DNA of 64,000 bases from contig NZ_CP013002.1 of the NCBI RefSeq assembly GCF_001414055.1, positions 1,426,001-1,490,000 of the forward strand. The letters run 5' to 3'. Every line of letters starts with the position of its first letter. Positions within the stretch are counted from its first letter, which is position 1. The position numbers were made by a program, and so were the translations under genes. Shown here piece after piece: positions 43,344 through 51,901 of this stretch. The notes under the pieces were generated by a model. It ran no database searches. It saw only the letters and a list, made by a program, of their open reading frames with translations, and had not been told where the DNA came from. Source of the stretch: Caulobacter henricii. GTDB lineage: Bacteria; Pseudomonadota; Alphaproteobacteria; Caulobacterales; Caulobacteraceae.

Positions 43344-44327
43344 CTAGCCCGGTATCAGGAATTTCGCCGCCAGGATGCTCAGCCCCAGGGCGATGAGCGT
43401 GGTGATGACGATCACCAGAAGCGGCTTCAGGCCGTTCTGTGTCAGGGACTTCATGTTGGAGCGGATACCCGTCGCCGTGACCGCGCAGGCGAGCAGGGCC
43501 CCCGCCGTCTTGCTGGACCCCTCGGCCAGAACCGGGGGAATAAGGCCGAAGGAGTTCACGGCGGCCAGTCCAAAGAACCCGATCACGAACCAGGGCAGGA
43601 TTGGGCTCGTCACCTTCGCATCCGGATCCTTCGGCAGGAAAATCGCAACGACCATCATGGCGGGAGCCAGGAGCGCCACTCGCGTCAGTTTGACGATCGC
43701 TGCATTTTCTCCTGCCGCCTGCGAGAAGGAATAGCCGGCCCCGAGGGCCTGGGCGACATCGTGGATCGACGCGCCTAGCAGAAAACCCGCTTGCACATCG
43801 CTGAGGTGCAGGTGGCGCGCCAGGATTGGATAGACCGTCATCGCCAGCGCGCTCATGGCCGATATACCGACCAGGACCAGGGTCAGTTGTGCCTGCGACG
43901 TGCGCCGCTCCCCCAGGAGGCTGGAAAAGGCCATGGCCGCAGATGCCCCGCAGATCGCGACTGCGCCACCACACAGGGCTCCAAAGGCGGCAGTAAAACC
44001 GAGGCGGCGGGCGAGAAACACGCCGCTGCCGAGCGTGATGGCAACGATCGCGATCACCGCCAGCAGGGCTGCGGGCCCCAGTTGAAGGATCTGGCTGAAG
44101 GTAATCCTGGTGGCGACCAGAACGATTCCCCAGCGCAGCAAGGTCCGGGAAGCAATGGTGAGGCCTGGTTCCAGCCGCTTGTCGTCAGCCAGAAAGCTCA
44201 TCGATAGCCCAAACAGGAGGCACATCAGGGTGAGGGGGGCACCGTAATGATCGGAGACATAGGTCGCAGCCAGGGTAGCGAGGATCGCAACCACGAGTCC
44301 TGGGACGTAAATGCTGCCCTTTTGCAT
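43344..44327 (-). CDS. YeiH/YadS-type putative sulfate (sulfite) exporter
   Basis: A 327-residue inner-membrane protein of the UPF0324/PSE family with about ten helices: TLMCLLFGLSMSFL, LLRWGIVLVATRITFSQILQLG, GALCGGAVAICGASAAMAF, GISAMSALAMTVYPIL and GASIHDVAQALGAGYSFS, the family core. I chose ATG 44327, with AAGGAA just upstream; a TTG at 44363 would add 12 residues but lacks a good site. Divergent placement to the sulfoquinovose operon suggests efflux of the sulfite or sulfate released by desulfonation. Substrates of this family are poorly proven. Confidence 0.85.
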   Translation of the reverse strand: MQKGSIYVPGLVVAILATLAATYVSDHYGAPLTLMCLLFGLSMSFLADDKRLEPGLTIASRTLLRWGIVLVATRITFSQILQLGPAALLAVIAIVAITLGSGVFLARRLGFTAAFGALCGGAVAICGASAAMAFSSLLGERRTSQAQLTLVLVGISAMSALAMTVYPILARHLHLSDVQAGFLLGASIHDVAQALGAGYSFSQAAGENAAIVKLTRVALLAPAMMVVAIFLPKDPDAKVTSPILPWFVIGFFGLAAVNSFGLIPPVLAEGSSKTAGALLACAVTATGIRSNMKSLTQNGLKPLLVIVITTLIALGLSILAAKFLIPG

Positions 44328-44350
44328 GTTTTCCTTCGCCCCAAACCGAA

Positions 44351-44360
44351 AACGATCGTT
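44351..44360. promoter_or_regulatory. Palindrome AACGATCGTT upstream of yeiH, LacI-like
   Basis: A perfect 10-bp palindrome with central CGATCG lies 24 bases upstream of the YeiH start, within the divergent control region of the sulfoquinovose cluster. LacI-family operators often have this form. Ten bases is short, so confidence is limited. Confidence 0.4.
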
Positions 44361-44439
44361 CAACGCCCCGGGCTTCTGCCGCCTGTGTGTCTGACACCGT
44401 TATCATATTGCGCACATGGGGCAACTTCACGCTCCAGCT

Positions 44440-44640
44440 TTCGTCAGAGAGTGGCCTCGGATTTTTCAGTTTTAACCGGAATGGTCTATTCGGAAAATTT
44501 ATTCAAATGAATCTACGCTTCAAAATACGCCAAGAAAATTTTTTCTATTCTATTTTGCTATCAGAAATTCGGAATTATTCGAAACATTATTTTGCTCCTG
44601 AAAAAATTATGCTTAAAAAATTGAACATATTTAAATGAAG
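44440..44640. other. AT-rich island in the divergent promoter region of the sulfoquinovose cluster
   Basis: About 200 bases are strongly AT-rich, with many A and T runs, in an otherwise GC-rich window. An 83-codon open frame crosses it (44387-44638, plus strand) but has unusual Phe/Asn/Lys/Ile composition and no ribosome site, so I do not call it a gene. It may be a promoter/UP-element region, a target of AT-binding nucleoid proteins, or a trace of transfer. Confidence 0.7.
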
Positions 44641-44713
44641 GGGCTTTGGTTTTGTGGGTGGCGCTGAAATTTTGGTGCGCTGCAGCGTTGCCAAGGTACT
44701 TTGCCTCGGTAGT

Positions 44714-45631
44714 ATGACAACGATGACATATCTCAGCTCTCCTCCCCAATCGCGGCCGCTCCATGATGGCGGGCCTGAAGTTTCGTCTCTCGCCTGGGGG
44801 ATGTGGCGTTTCCGCGGGAATGATGTCGGTGCCGCAAGGTCGCTGGTTCTGGCGGCCCTCGAAGCGGGTGTAACCCTCTTTGACACGGCCGATATCTATG
44901 GGCCGGACAATGGCGAAGGCTTCGGGGCGTCCGAGGCCCTGCTGGGCCGCGTGCTCGCCGAGACGCCAGGTTTGGCTAGCCGGATGGTTATTGCCACCAA
45001 GGGCGGGATTGTCATCGGCACGCCCTATGACTCGAGCGCGGCCTACATCGCTTCCGCCATTGATGCTTCCCTGTCCCGGTTGGGTGTCGAGCAGGTGGCG
45101 CTGTGGCAGATCCACCGACCCGATATTCTGACCCATCCGGCTGAAGTTGCGCGTGCCCTTGAGGCGGCCCATGCGGCGGGCAAGATCGGAGCGGTCGGGG
45201 TGTCGAACTATACGCCCGCCCAAGTCGAAGCCCTCGCGGCCCATCTTTCGCTTCCGTTGGTGTCCTGCCAGCCGGAGTTCTCCCCCCTGGCCATCTCGCC
45301 GCTCACCGATGGTGTTCTTGACCAGGCCCTGACCCGCAATCTGACGGTACTCGCCTGGTCCCCGCTTGGCGGCGGACGCCTCGCGGCCCCGTCGGACGAT
45401 CGCGGACATGCGGTCTGCGCCGTCCTCGACGAGATCGCCGAGACCTACGACGTCTCCAGGTCGGCAGCTGCCTACAGCTGGATCATGGCCCATCCAGCCC
45501 GGCCCATACCCATCGTCGGCACCCAGACCCCGGCCCGAATTGCCGAAATCCCCGACGCCTACAAGCCGCGCTGGACCCGAACAGACTGGTACCGCGTCCT
45601 GGTTGCCTCCATGGGAGCCCCCTTGCCATGA
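44714..45631 (+). CDS. Aldo/keto reductase, probable 6-oxo-glucose reductase (SmoB-like)
   Basis: A 305-residue cytoplasmic (beta/alpha)8 oxidoreductase. The catalytic tetrad is visible: Asp57 and Tyr62 in TLFDTADIYG, Lys96 in VIATKGG, His134 in LWQIHRPD. The NADPH site appears in GVSNYTP, AWSPLGGGRLA and PIPIVGTQTPARIAEI. In the sulfoquinovose monooxygenase pathway an aldo/keto reductase turns the 6-oxo-glucose product into glucose. Its stop overlaps the monooxygenase start by 4 bases, which supports this role. I chose ATG 44714; ATG 44723 is also possible. Confidence 0.82.
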   Translation: MTTMTYLSSPPQSRPLHDGGPEVSSLAWGMWRFRGNDVGAARSLVLAALEAGVTLFDTADIYGPDNGEGFGASEALLGRVLAETPGLASRMVIATKGGIVIGTPYDSSAAYIASAIDASLSRLGVEQVALWQIHRPDILTHPAEVARALEAAHAAGKIGAVGVSNYTPAQVEALAAHLSLPLVSCQPEFSPLAISPLTDGVLDQALTRNLTVLAWSPLGGGRLAAPSDDRGHAVCAVLDEIAETYDVSRSAAAYSWIMAHPARPIPIVGTQTPARIAEIPDAYKPRWTRTDWYRVLVASMGAPLP

Positions 45632-46707
45632 CCTCTTCACCTTCTTCGCGTACCCCTTGCGAAATCAGCTGGTTTTCCGCGCTCTGCGATGACGACTACG
45701 AGTTTCTGGGTGTGCCGGATCCGAAGCTGAAGTCGAGCTGGGAGCATTGCCGCGACATCGTCCTGCAGGCCGAGTCTGGAGGCTTCGACAATATTCTGCT
45801 GCCGTCAGGCTATGAGCTTGGCATCGATACGACGGCTTTTGCTGCGGGCATTGCGCCTATGCTTCGCCGTATGCGGCTGCTTATGGCCGTACGGATCGGT
45901 GAGATGTGGCCGCCGCAACTCGCGCGCCAGATTGCCACGATTGACCGCATGTTGGGCGGACGGCTGGCCATCAACATCATTTCCTCGGACATGCCGGGGG
46001 AAAAGCTGGCTTCGGGTCCACGCTATGCTCGGACCGTCGAGGCCATGAGCATCCTCAAGACCATGCTGAACGGCGAGGCGCTGGACCATCAGGGTGAGTT
46101 CTGGAACCTGAAGCTGGATCCGCCCCGGGTGACGACGGTGTCGGGCAAGGCTCCTTCGCTCTACTTCGGCGGCCTGTCGGAAGACGCCCGGGAGGCGGCT
46201 GCCAAGGGCTGTGACGTCTTCCTGATGTGGCCGGACAAGAAGGAAGTGGTCGCCGAAATCATTGCCGACATGACCGAGCGTGCCGCCCGCCATGGCCGGA
46301 CCCTCCGCTTCGGCTATCGCGCACATGTTGTCGTGCGCGACAGTGAAGCTGAAGCCCGTACTGCCGCCGATCGACTTCTCAGCAAGCTGGATGAGACGAC
46401 CGGGGCTGCCATTCGGGCAAAGTCGCTGGATTCGACCTCTGTAGGGGTTCAGGCGCAGGCCGCCCTGCGCGAAGGCGCCAAGGATGATGGCTATGCCGAG
46501 GCCAACCTGTGGACCGGCGTGGGGCGGGCCCGGTCGGGTTGCGGCGCGGCGATCGTGGGTGACCCCGATCAGGTCCTGGCGAAGCTCAACGATTACCGCG
46601 ACATGGGGATCGAGGCCTTCATCCTCTCCGGCTATCCGCATGCCGCTGAGGCTGACCTCTTCGCCCGCCATGTCCTGCCGCACATCGACCACGGGCCCCT
46701 GGGCTAG
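45628..46707 (+). CDS. SsuD-like flavin monooxygenase, probable sulfoquinovose monooxygenase (SmoC-like)
   Basis: A 359-residue LLM-class FMNH2-dependent oxygenase. It has CEISWFSALCDDDYEFLGVPDP, SGGFDNILLPSGYELGIDTTAFAAGI, MAVRIGEMWPPQLARQIATIDRMLGGRLAINIISSDMPGE and LYFGGLSEDAREAAAKGCDVFLMW. The C-terminal AFILSGYPHAAEADLFARHVLPHI is typical of alkanesulfonate monooxygenases. It would oxidise sulfoquinovose at C6, releasing sulfite and 6-oxo-glucose. Assignment to this substrate rests on the neighbouring reductases and sulfoquinovosidase; other alkanesulfonates remain possible. It needs reduced flavin, likely from the next gene. Confidence 0.85.
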   Translation: MTSSPSSRTPCEISWFSALCDDDYEFLGVPDPKLKSSWEHCRDIVLQAESGGFDNILLPSGYELGIDTTAFAAGIAPMLRRMRLLMAVRIGEMWPPQLARQIATIDRMLGGRLAINIISSDMPGEKLASGPRYARTVEAMSILKTMLNGEALDHQGEFWNLKLDPPRVTTVSGKAPSLYFGGLSEDAREAAAKGCDVFLMWPDKKEVVAEIIADMTERAARHGRTLRFGYRAHVVVRDSEAEARTAADRLLSKLDETTGAAIRAKSLDSTSVGVQAQAALREGAKDDGYAEANLWTGVGRARSGCGAAIVGDPDQVLAKLNDYRDMGIEAFILSGYPHAAEADLFARHVLPHIDHGPLG

Positions 46708-46717
46708 GGCGGAGCAG

Positions 46718-47314
46718 ATGTTTGCCTCCCAACAAGATCAGGCGGTGAATCGGCCCTTCGTCGTTGGCATTGGTGGGACGGCGGGTGGTCCCTCTTCAAC
46801 CGAGCGTGCCCTGTCCATCGCGATGGCGGCAGTCGCGGCTCGCGGCGTGGACACCCTGATCCTTGGGGGGGAGTTTCTCGGACGGCTGCCGATCTTTGTG
46901 CCCAAGGCCCAGCGCACGCCCGAGGAGCGCGAGCTTGTCGATGCGGTCCGCCGCGCTGACGGCCTTCTGATCGCTTCACCCGGCTATCACGGATGCGTTT
47001 CGGGCATGGTCAAGAATGCCCTGGACCTGCTTGAGGAAACGGCCAAGGACAGCCGGGTCTATCTCAGCGGCATGCCGGTCGGGCTGGTCGTAACGGCCTA
47101 TGGATGGCAGGCGACCGGTGGCACTCTTTCGGCCTTGCGTTCGGTTGTTCACGCCCTCCGGGGTTGGCCAACCCCGATGGCCGCCGCCATCAACAGTTCG
47201 ATCTCGAGGTTCCGCGAAGACGGCTCCTGTGAAGATACCGCCGCAAGCGGGCAGTTGAGCCTGGTCGGCGATCAGGTTGCGGACTTTCTCCTAACGCCCC
47301 GGAAGTCGGCATGA
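46718..47314 (+). CDS. NAD(P)H-dependent FMN reductase supplying the monooxygenase
   Basis: A 198-residue flavodoxin-fold reductase. The FMN phosphate loop is VGIGGTAGGPSSTERAL, followed by LPIFVPKAQRTPEERELVDAVRRADGLLIASPGYHGCVSGMVKNALDLLEE, typical of the SsuE/ArsH-like NADPH-dependent FMN reductase family. It starts 10 bases after the monooxygenase gene, with GGAG upstream of ATG 46718. It provides FMNH2 to the two-component oxygenase. Characterised SmoA proteins are, to my memory, of a different flavin-reductase fold, so this would be a replacement by an analogous enzyme. Confidence 0.85.
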   Translation: MFASQQDQAVNRPFVVGIGGTAGGPSSTERALSIAMAAVAARGVDTLILGGEFLGRLPIFVPKAQRTPEERELVDAVRRADGLLIASPGYHGCVSGMVKNALDLLEETAKDSRVYLSGMPVGLVVTAYGWQATGGTLSALRSVVHALRGWPTPMAAAINSSISRFREDGSCEDTAASGQLSLVGDQVADFLLTPRKSA

Positions 47315-47376
47315 CACTGCTGGGACGGTCCTTAAACGCCGCCCAGTTTTTCTAGAGAGACCAACGCCTCATCAAG

Positions 47377-47404
47377 AGGTGAAAACACCTACCCAAGAGG
47401 TAGG
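47377..47404 (+). repeat. Two overlapping small hairpins in the TonB receptor leader
   Basis: AGGTG-AAAA-CACCT (47377-47390) and CCTACC-CAAGA-GGTAGG (47388-47404) share bases 47388-47390, so only one can form fully. They lie 28 bases before the receptor start. The arrangement could be a switch, but the stems are short (5-6 bp). Confidence 0.45.
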
Positions 47405-47431
47405 AATTAAGCAGTGGGAGGGACTAGAGAG

Positions 47432-49768
47432 ATGAAAATTCAAACCCAACGTTCGCGCATGCTGGTCGGCACGGCGCTTTCAACCCTGGTTCTGGCAGGG
47501 GTCCTGGCGACGCCGGCACTTGCCCAGACCAATGAGGATGCTCCGGCCATCGCCGAGGTCATCGTCACGGCGCAGAAGCGTTCGGAAAGCCTCCAGAAGG
47601 TGCCGATCTCCATCAGTGTCGTGACTGGCGATGCGATGGAGCGGGCCAATGTGAATTCGGCTGAGCAGCTGATCCAGATGGCCCCATCTCTGAGCTTCCG
47701 GAAGGGCAATTCCAACAAGGATTCTGCGCTGACCGTTCGCGGCGTGGGAACGATTTCCTTCGCATCCGGCGTCGAGCCGTCGGTGTCGACCGTCGTTGAC
47801 GGTGTGGTCTATGCACGCAGCGGCCAGGCCACGGCGGATTTCCTCGATCTTGAGCGCGTTGAAATCCTGCGCGGCCCTCAGGGCACCCTGTTCGGCAAAA
47901 ACGCCTCCGCCGGCGTGATCAGCCTGATCACGCGCGCGCCCAAGCAAGAAATGGGCGGCTATGTCGACGCGTCCTACTATGAAGGCAATGAGTATCGCGT
48001 GCGCGGTGCGATCTCCGGCCCGCTCAGCGAGACGGTTGCGGGCTCACTGGCGGCGTTCTTCAGTCACTATGATGGCAACGGCAAGAACGTCTTCAACGGC
48101 GACGACATCAACGGCTATGAGCACAACGGCTTGCGCGGGCGCCTGCGCTGGGAACCCACCGAGGACGTGACGATCGACTTCATTGCCGACTATTCGCACA
48201 ACGTCGACAATGGCTATGCCGATAGCATCGGGACCGTTTTCCCGAGCGCCTTCAATGACGCTGTGTTCTCGCCGTCGCTCAAGCCGCTGAAGCCGGGTGC
48301 CGGCAACAAGGACATCGACAACGACCAGTCGCCGCTGACCAAGGACATCAATAGCGGCTTCTCGACCCAGGTGAATTGGTCGATTGGCGACTATACCGTC
48401 ACCTCGATCACCGCCTATCGCAATTGGAAGAACCAGCAGACGCGTGATGGCGACTTCCGGTCGGACTCTCCGAGCTATGTCGCGACCGGGGCCCTGGCTG
48501 GCGATATCCGCTCGCATGACTATGGCCGACTGAACTTCGACCAGTTCACCCAGGAACTGCGGCTCGCATCGCCGACCGGACAGTTCCTCGAGTACGTCGC
48601 CGGGCTCTATTACTACCACACCTGGGAGAGCAACTACTTCAACCGCACGGTCGACAAGTGCCTGAGTTCGACGCTCGCGCCCGTCACCCTTGGGGCACTG
48701 GGTGCTGCCATTCCCTGCAGCAAGTCTGCTTCGGTCTACGAGTCCAATGCAGGTATCGGTGAATTCGCGACGACTTTGACGAACTATGCGGCGTTTGGTC
48801 AGGGCACACTGAACTTCTCGCCCGCCCTTCGCGGCATTTTCGGTGCCCGCTGGACCCAGGACGAGATTGATTTCGTTCATCGTCGCCTTCGCACGTCCGG
48901 TGCTGCTGCCCTGAGCGGCGTCAACCCGACGTTTGCCGCCACCGGCGGTACCAAGGCAGACGGCTGGTCCGGAAAGGTTGGCGTTCAGTACGACGTCGTC
49001 CCGACCATGATGGCCTACGGCAGCTACACCCGGGGCTACAAGGGCCCGGCGATGAACGTGTTCTTCAACATGCAGGCCAACGACAACTTCGGCATCGCGC
49101 CGGAAACGTCGGATGCCTACGAGGTGGGCCTGAAGTCGCGCCTGCTGGACGGTCGCCTGATCCTGAACGTCTCGGCCTTCGATACGACCTATGACAACTT
49201 CCAGGCCAACAACCAGGACATGATCGGCACGACGGTCATTACCCGCCTGACCAATGCCGGGACTGTCAAGACCCAGGGCTTCGAAGCTGACTTCACCCTG
49301 GAGCCGGTGCGGAACCTGCGGATCAACGGCGGCTATGCCTATATCGACGCCAAGATCGACAAGTTCAAATGCCCGGCCACGGGCACCTGCGCCGCATTGG
49401 CGATCAACGGCAAGCCGTTGCCCTATTCGTCGAAGCACAAGCTCTCGGTGAACGGCAGCTACTTCATGCCGCTCGAAGGCCAGGCGTTCGATCTCGATTT
49501 CAATGTCGGGGCTCAGTATCAGAGCAAGATGGGCTTTGACATCAATCAGAACCCGAACGCCGTCCAGAAAGGTTACGCCACGGCTGATGCCAGCGTGGCC
49601 TTTGTGGGCAAGAACAACCGCGTCCGTCTGGCCCTCATCGCCAAGAACCTGACGGACGAGAACTTCGTCATCAACCGCATCCCCAACGGGGCGTCTTTCC
49701 TGAGGCAGATCACGCCCCGGGACGGCGAGCGCTATTTCGGCGCGACGCTCCGTTACAACCTCTTCTAG
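47432..49768 (+). CDS. TonB-dependent receptor, probable sulfoquinovose-glycoside uptake
   Basis: A 778-residue outer-membrane receptor. The signal peptide ends TPALAQ and the TonB-box region is AEVIVTAQKRSESLQKVPISISVV. The plug is at about 45-165 (LTVRGVGTISFASGVEPSVSTVVDGVVYARSGQA, LERVEILRGPQGTLFGKNASAGVISLITR). The barrel ends YFGATLRYNLF. I chose the ATG at 47432; a GTG 18 bases upstream is less likely. Position between desulfonation genes and the sulfoquinovosidase implies uptake of sulfoquinovosyl glycerol or related headgroups. A terminator follows. Confidence 0.88.
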   Translation: MKIQTQRSRMLVGTALSTLVLAGVLATPALAQTNEDAPAIAEVIVTAQKRSESLQKVPISISVVTGDAMERANVNSAEQLIQMAPSLSFRKGNSNKDSALTVRGVGTISFASGVEPSVSTVVDGVVYARSGQATADFLDLERVEILRGPQGTLFGKNASAGVISLITRAPKQEMGGYVDASYYEGNEYRVRGAISGPLSETVAGSLAAFFSHYDGNGKNVFNGDDINGYEHNGLRGRLRWEPTEDVTIDFIADYSHNVDNGYADSIGTVFPSAFNDAVFSPSLKPLKPGAGNKDIDNDQSPLTKDINSGFSTQVNWSIGDYTVTSITAYRNWKNQQTRDGDFRSDSPSYVATGALAGDIRSHDYGRLNFDQFTQELRLASPTGQFLEYVAGLYYYHTWESNYFNRTVDKCLSSTLAPVTLGALGAAIPCSKSASVYESNAGIGEFATTLTNYAAFGQGTLNFSPALRGIFGARWTQDEIDFVHRRLRTSGAAALSGVNPTFAATGGTKADGWSGKVGVQYDVVPTMMAYGSYTRGYKGPAMNVFFNMQANDNFGIAPETSDAYEVGLKSRLLDGRLILNVSAFDTTYDNFQANNQDMIGTTVITRLTNAGTVKTQGFEADFTLEPVRNLRINGGYAYIDAKIDKFKCPATGTCAALAINGKPLPYSSKHKLSVNGSYFMPLEGQAFDLDFNVGAQYQSKMGFDINQNPNAVQKGYATADASVAFVGKNNRVRLALIAKNLTDENFVINRIPNGASFLRQITPRDGERYFGATLRYNLF

Positions 49769-49783
49769 ATCCTGCCTGCGACT

Positions 49784-49824
49784 CGGGCCCGGCATTTCCT
49801 TCTCCCCGCCGGGCCCGGTTTTTT
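49784..49824 (+). terminator. Intrinsic terminator after the TonB receptor
   Basis: CGGGCCCGGC (49784-49793) pairs with GCCGGGCCCG (49808-49817) over a 14-base loop, followed by six T. The next gene starts 57 bases later, so the sulfoquinovosidase and MFS genes either rely on read-through or have their own promoter. Confidence 0.88.
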
Positions 49825-49880
49825 GACTGAAACGCCCATCGCTCCGCCCGCCGCAGCGAGACTTCGTCCGGAGTTCAGAC

Positions 49881-51890
49881 GTGCTGAAGGTCATCGCCCT
49901 CGCGGACGGTTTCGAGATCCAGGCCGCTGGCCGCACGGTGCTTCGTCATTCCTCTGCACACCCATGCCTGTTCATCGGCCGGGGTGAAGCAGACGTTCAG
50001 ATGCAACGCGGCAACTTCGCGATCTCCGACTATGTCAGTGAACGGATCCCGCTTCGTTCGGCGACTCTGTCCCAGGACGATGGCGATGTTCAGGTCCGGT
50101 TCGCCGTATCGGAAGGTGCCCCGACTGAACTGTTGATGGCCGTTCGCGAGGAAGGCCACCTGACGTTTCAGGCCGCATCCGACTCGATCAACCGGCTTTG
50201 GCTAAGGGTTGCTGCCACGAAGGACGAACACGTCTGGGGTGGCGGCGAGCAGATGTCCTATTTCGACATGCGCGGCCGGCATTTCCCTTTGTGGACCTCC
50301 GAACCGGGCGTCGGGCGTGACAAGTCGACCCAACTAACCTGGATGGCGGACCAGGCCGGTGCCGGCGGCGACTATTTTCACACCAACTATCCGCAGCCGA
50401 CCTTCCTTTCCTCCCGGCGTTATGCGCTGCATGTTGAGACCACGGCCTATTCAGCCTTTGATTTCAGGCATGCCGACTTCCACGAGATCGAGGTCTGGGC
50501 CGTTCCGGACGCCATCGAGCTCTTTGCGTGCGATACATTCATCGATCTGGTTGGAGTCCTTTCGGACCGGTTCGGTCGCCAGCCGCCGTTGCCGGACTGG
50601 GTTCTGAACGGAGCCATTGTCGGGCTCAAGCAAGGCTCAGAAAGCTTTGATCGCCTTCAGGCCTTTGTCGCCTCCGGAGCCGCCATTTCGGGCCTCTGGT
50701 GTGAGGACTGGGTCGGACTGAGGATCACTTCGTTCGGCAAGCGCCTGTTCTGGGACTGGAAGTGGAATGCCGAGCGCTATCCCGGCCTGGACCAGAAGAT
50801 CACCGAGCTTGCCGGGCAGGGCATCCGGTTCCTGGGTTACGTCAATCCCTATCTCTGCGTGGACGGGTCGCTGTTTCCGGTCGCGGAACAGGCCGGCTAT
50901 CTGGCCAAGCGACAGGACAGCGATGCGACCTATCTCGTCGATTTCGGCGAGTTCGATTGCGGCGTCGTCGATTTCACCAATCCAGATGCCGCCCACTGGT
51001 TCGCCGACACCATAATCGGCGGTGAAATGCTGGACTTCGGCCTGTCCGGATGGATGGCGGACTTTGGCGAGTACCTTCCCACCGATGTGCGCCTGGCTAA
51101 CGGCGTCGATGGCATGCTGATGCACAATGCCTGGCCGACCATCTGGGCCAAGGTCAATGCGGATGCCGTCGCAAGCCGTGGCAAGACCGGCGAGGCCCTG
51201 TTCTTCATGCGGGCCGGCTACACCGGGGTTCAGCGCTACTGCCCACTGCTCTGGGCGGGGGATCAGTCCGTGGACTTCACCCGCCATGACGGCATCGGAA
51301 CCGTCGTCTGTGCGGCCCTGTCATCCGGGCTCTTGGGCAACGCGTACCACCACAGCGACATCGGCGGATACACAAGCCTGTTCGGCAATGTCCGCACGGC
51401 CGAGCTCCTGATGCGCTGGAGCGAAATGGCTGCCTTCACGGCCGTGATGCGCTCGCATGAGGGCAACCGGCCGGACCAGAACCTTCAGCTGGATCAGGAC
51501 CCTGAAGTTCTGGCCCACTTTGCGCGGATGACCCGGATCTACCGGCACCTGGCCCCCTACATCCGCTTCCTCGCCACCGAAGCTTCGGGGGCTGGACTGC
51601 CCTTGCAGCGGCCGCTCTTCCTGCATCACGAGGACGACGCCCGAACCTATGCCGAGCAGACCCAGTATCTGTTCGGTCGCGACCTTCTGGTCGCCCCGGT
51701 TCTTGAGGCGGGCGTCAGTTCGCGCACCGTGTATCTGCCTTCCGGCGCCGACTGGACCCATGTTTGGTCAGGGGATTCTTTCGCCGGCGGCCAGGACATC
51801 GAGATCAGCGCCCCCTTCGGCCAACCGCCGGTGTTCTATCGTCCCGGCGGCGACCACGACTCCCTTTTCCAATCCCTGCGTACGCTCTGA
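49881..51890 (+). CDS. GH31 sulfoquinovosidase (YihQ/SmoI-like)
   Basis: A 669-residue glycosidase strikingly similar to E. coli YihQ as I recall it. It has ITSFGKRLFWDWKWN, GWMADFGEYLPTD (nucleophile Asp394), LLWAGDQSVD (acid/base Asp461), YHHSDIGGYTSLF and MRSHEGNRP. The residues that bind the sulfonate in YihQ (Arg301, Trp304, Tyr508) align with Arg288, Trp291 and Tyr497 here. It should release sulfoquinovose from sulfoquinovosyl glycerol and sulfolipid headgroups. No signal peptide is seen, so it acts in the cytoplasm after glycoside import. The start is GTG, with CCGGAG upstream. Confidence 0.92.
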   Translation: MLKVIALADGFEIQAAGRTVLRHSSAHPCLFIGRGEADVQMQRGNFAISDYVSERIPLRSATLSQDDGDVQVRFAVSEGAPTELLMAVREEGHLTFQAASDSINRLWLRVAATKDEHVWGGGEQMSYFDMRGRHFPLWTSEPGVGRDKSTQLTWMADQAGAGGDYFHTNYPQPTFLSSRRYALHVETTAYSAFDFRHADFHEIEVWAVPDAIELFACDTFIDLVGVLSDRFGRQPPLPDWVLNGAIVGLKQGSESFDRLQAFVASGAAISGLWCEDWVGLRITSFGKRLFWDWKWNAERYPGLDQKITELAGQGIRFLGYVNPYLCVDGSLFPVAEQAGYLAKRQDSDATYLVDFGEFDCGVVDFTNPDAAHWFADTIIGGEMLDFGLSGWMADFGEYLPTDVRLANGVDGMLMHNAWPTIWAKVNADAVASRGKTGEALFFMRAGYTGVQRYCPLLWAGDQSVDFTRHDGIGTVVCAALSSGLLGNAYHHSDIGGYTSLFGNVRTAELLMRWSEMAAFTAVMRSHEGNRPDQNLQLDQDPEVLAHFARMTRIYRHLAPYIRFLATEASGAGLPLQRPLFLHHEDDARTYAEQTQYLFGRDLLVAPVLEAGVSSRTVYLPSGADWTHVWSGDSFAGGQDIEISAPFGQPPVFYRPGGDHDSLFQSLRTL

Positions 51891-51901
51891 GGCTCCCGAC
51901 G

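Noticed and set aside
44387..44638. 83-codon open frame in the AT-rich island
   Set aside because: No ribosome site, no recognisable motif, and AT-rich codons unlike every neighbour. More likely regulatory DNA, though a foreign small gene cannot be fully excluded.
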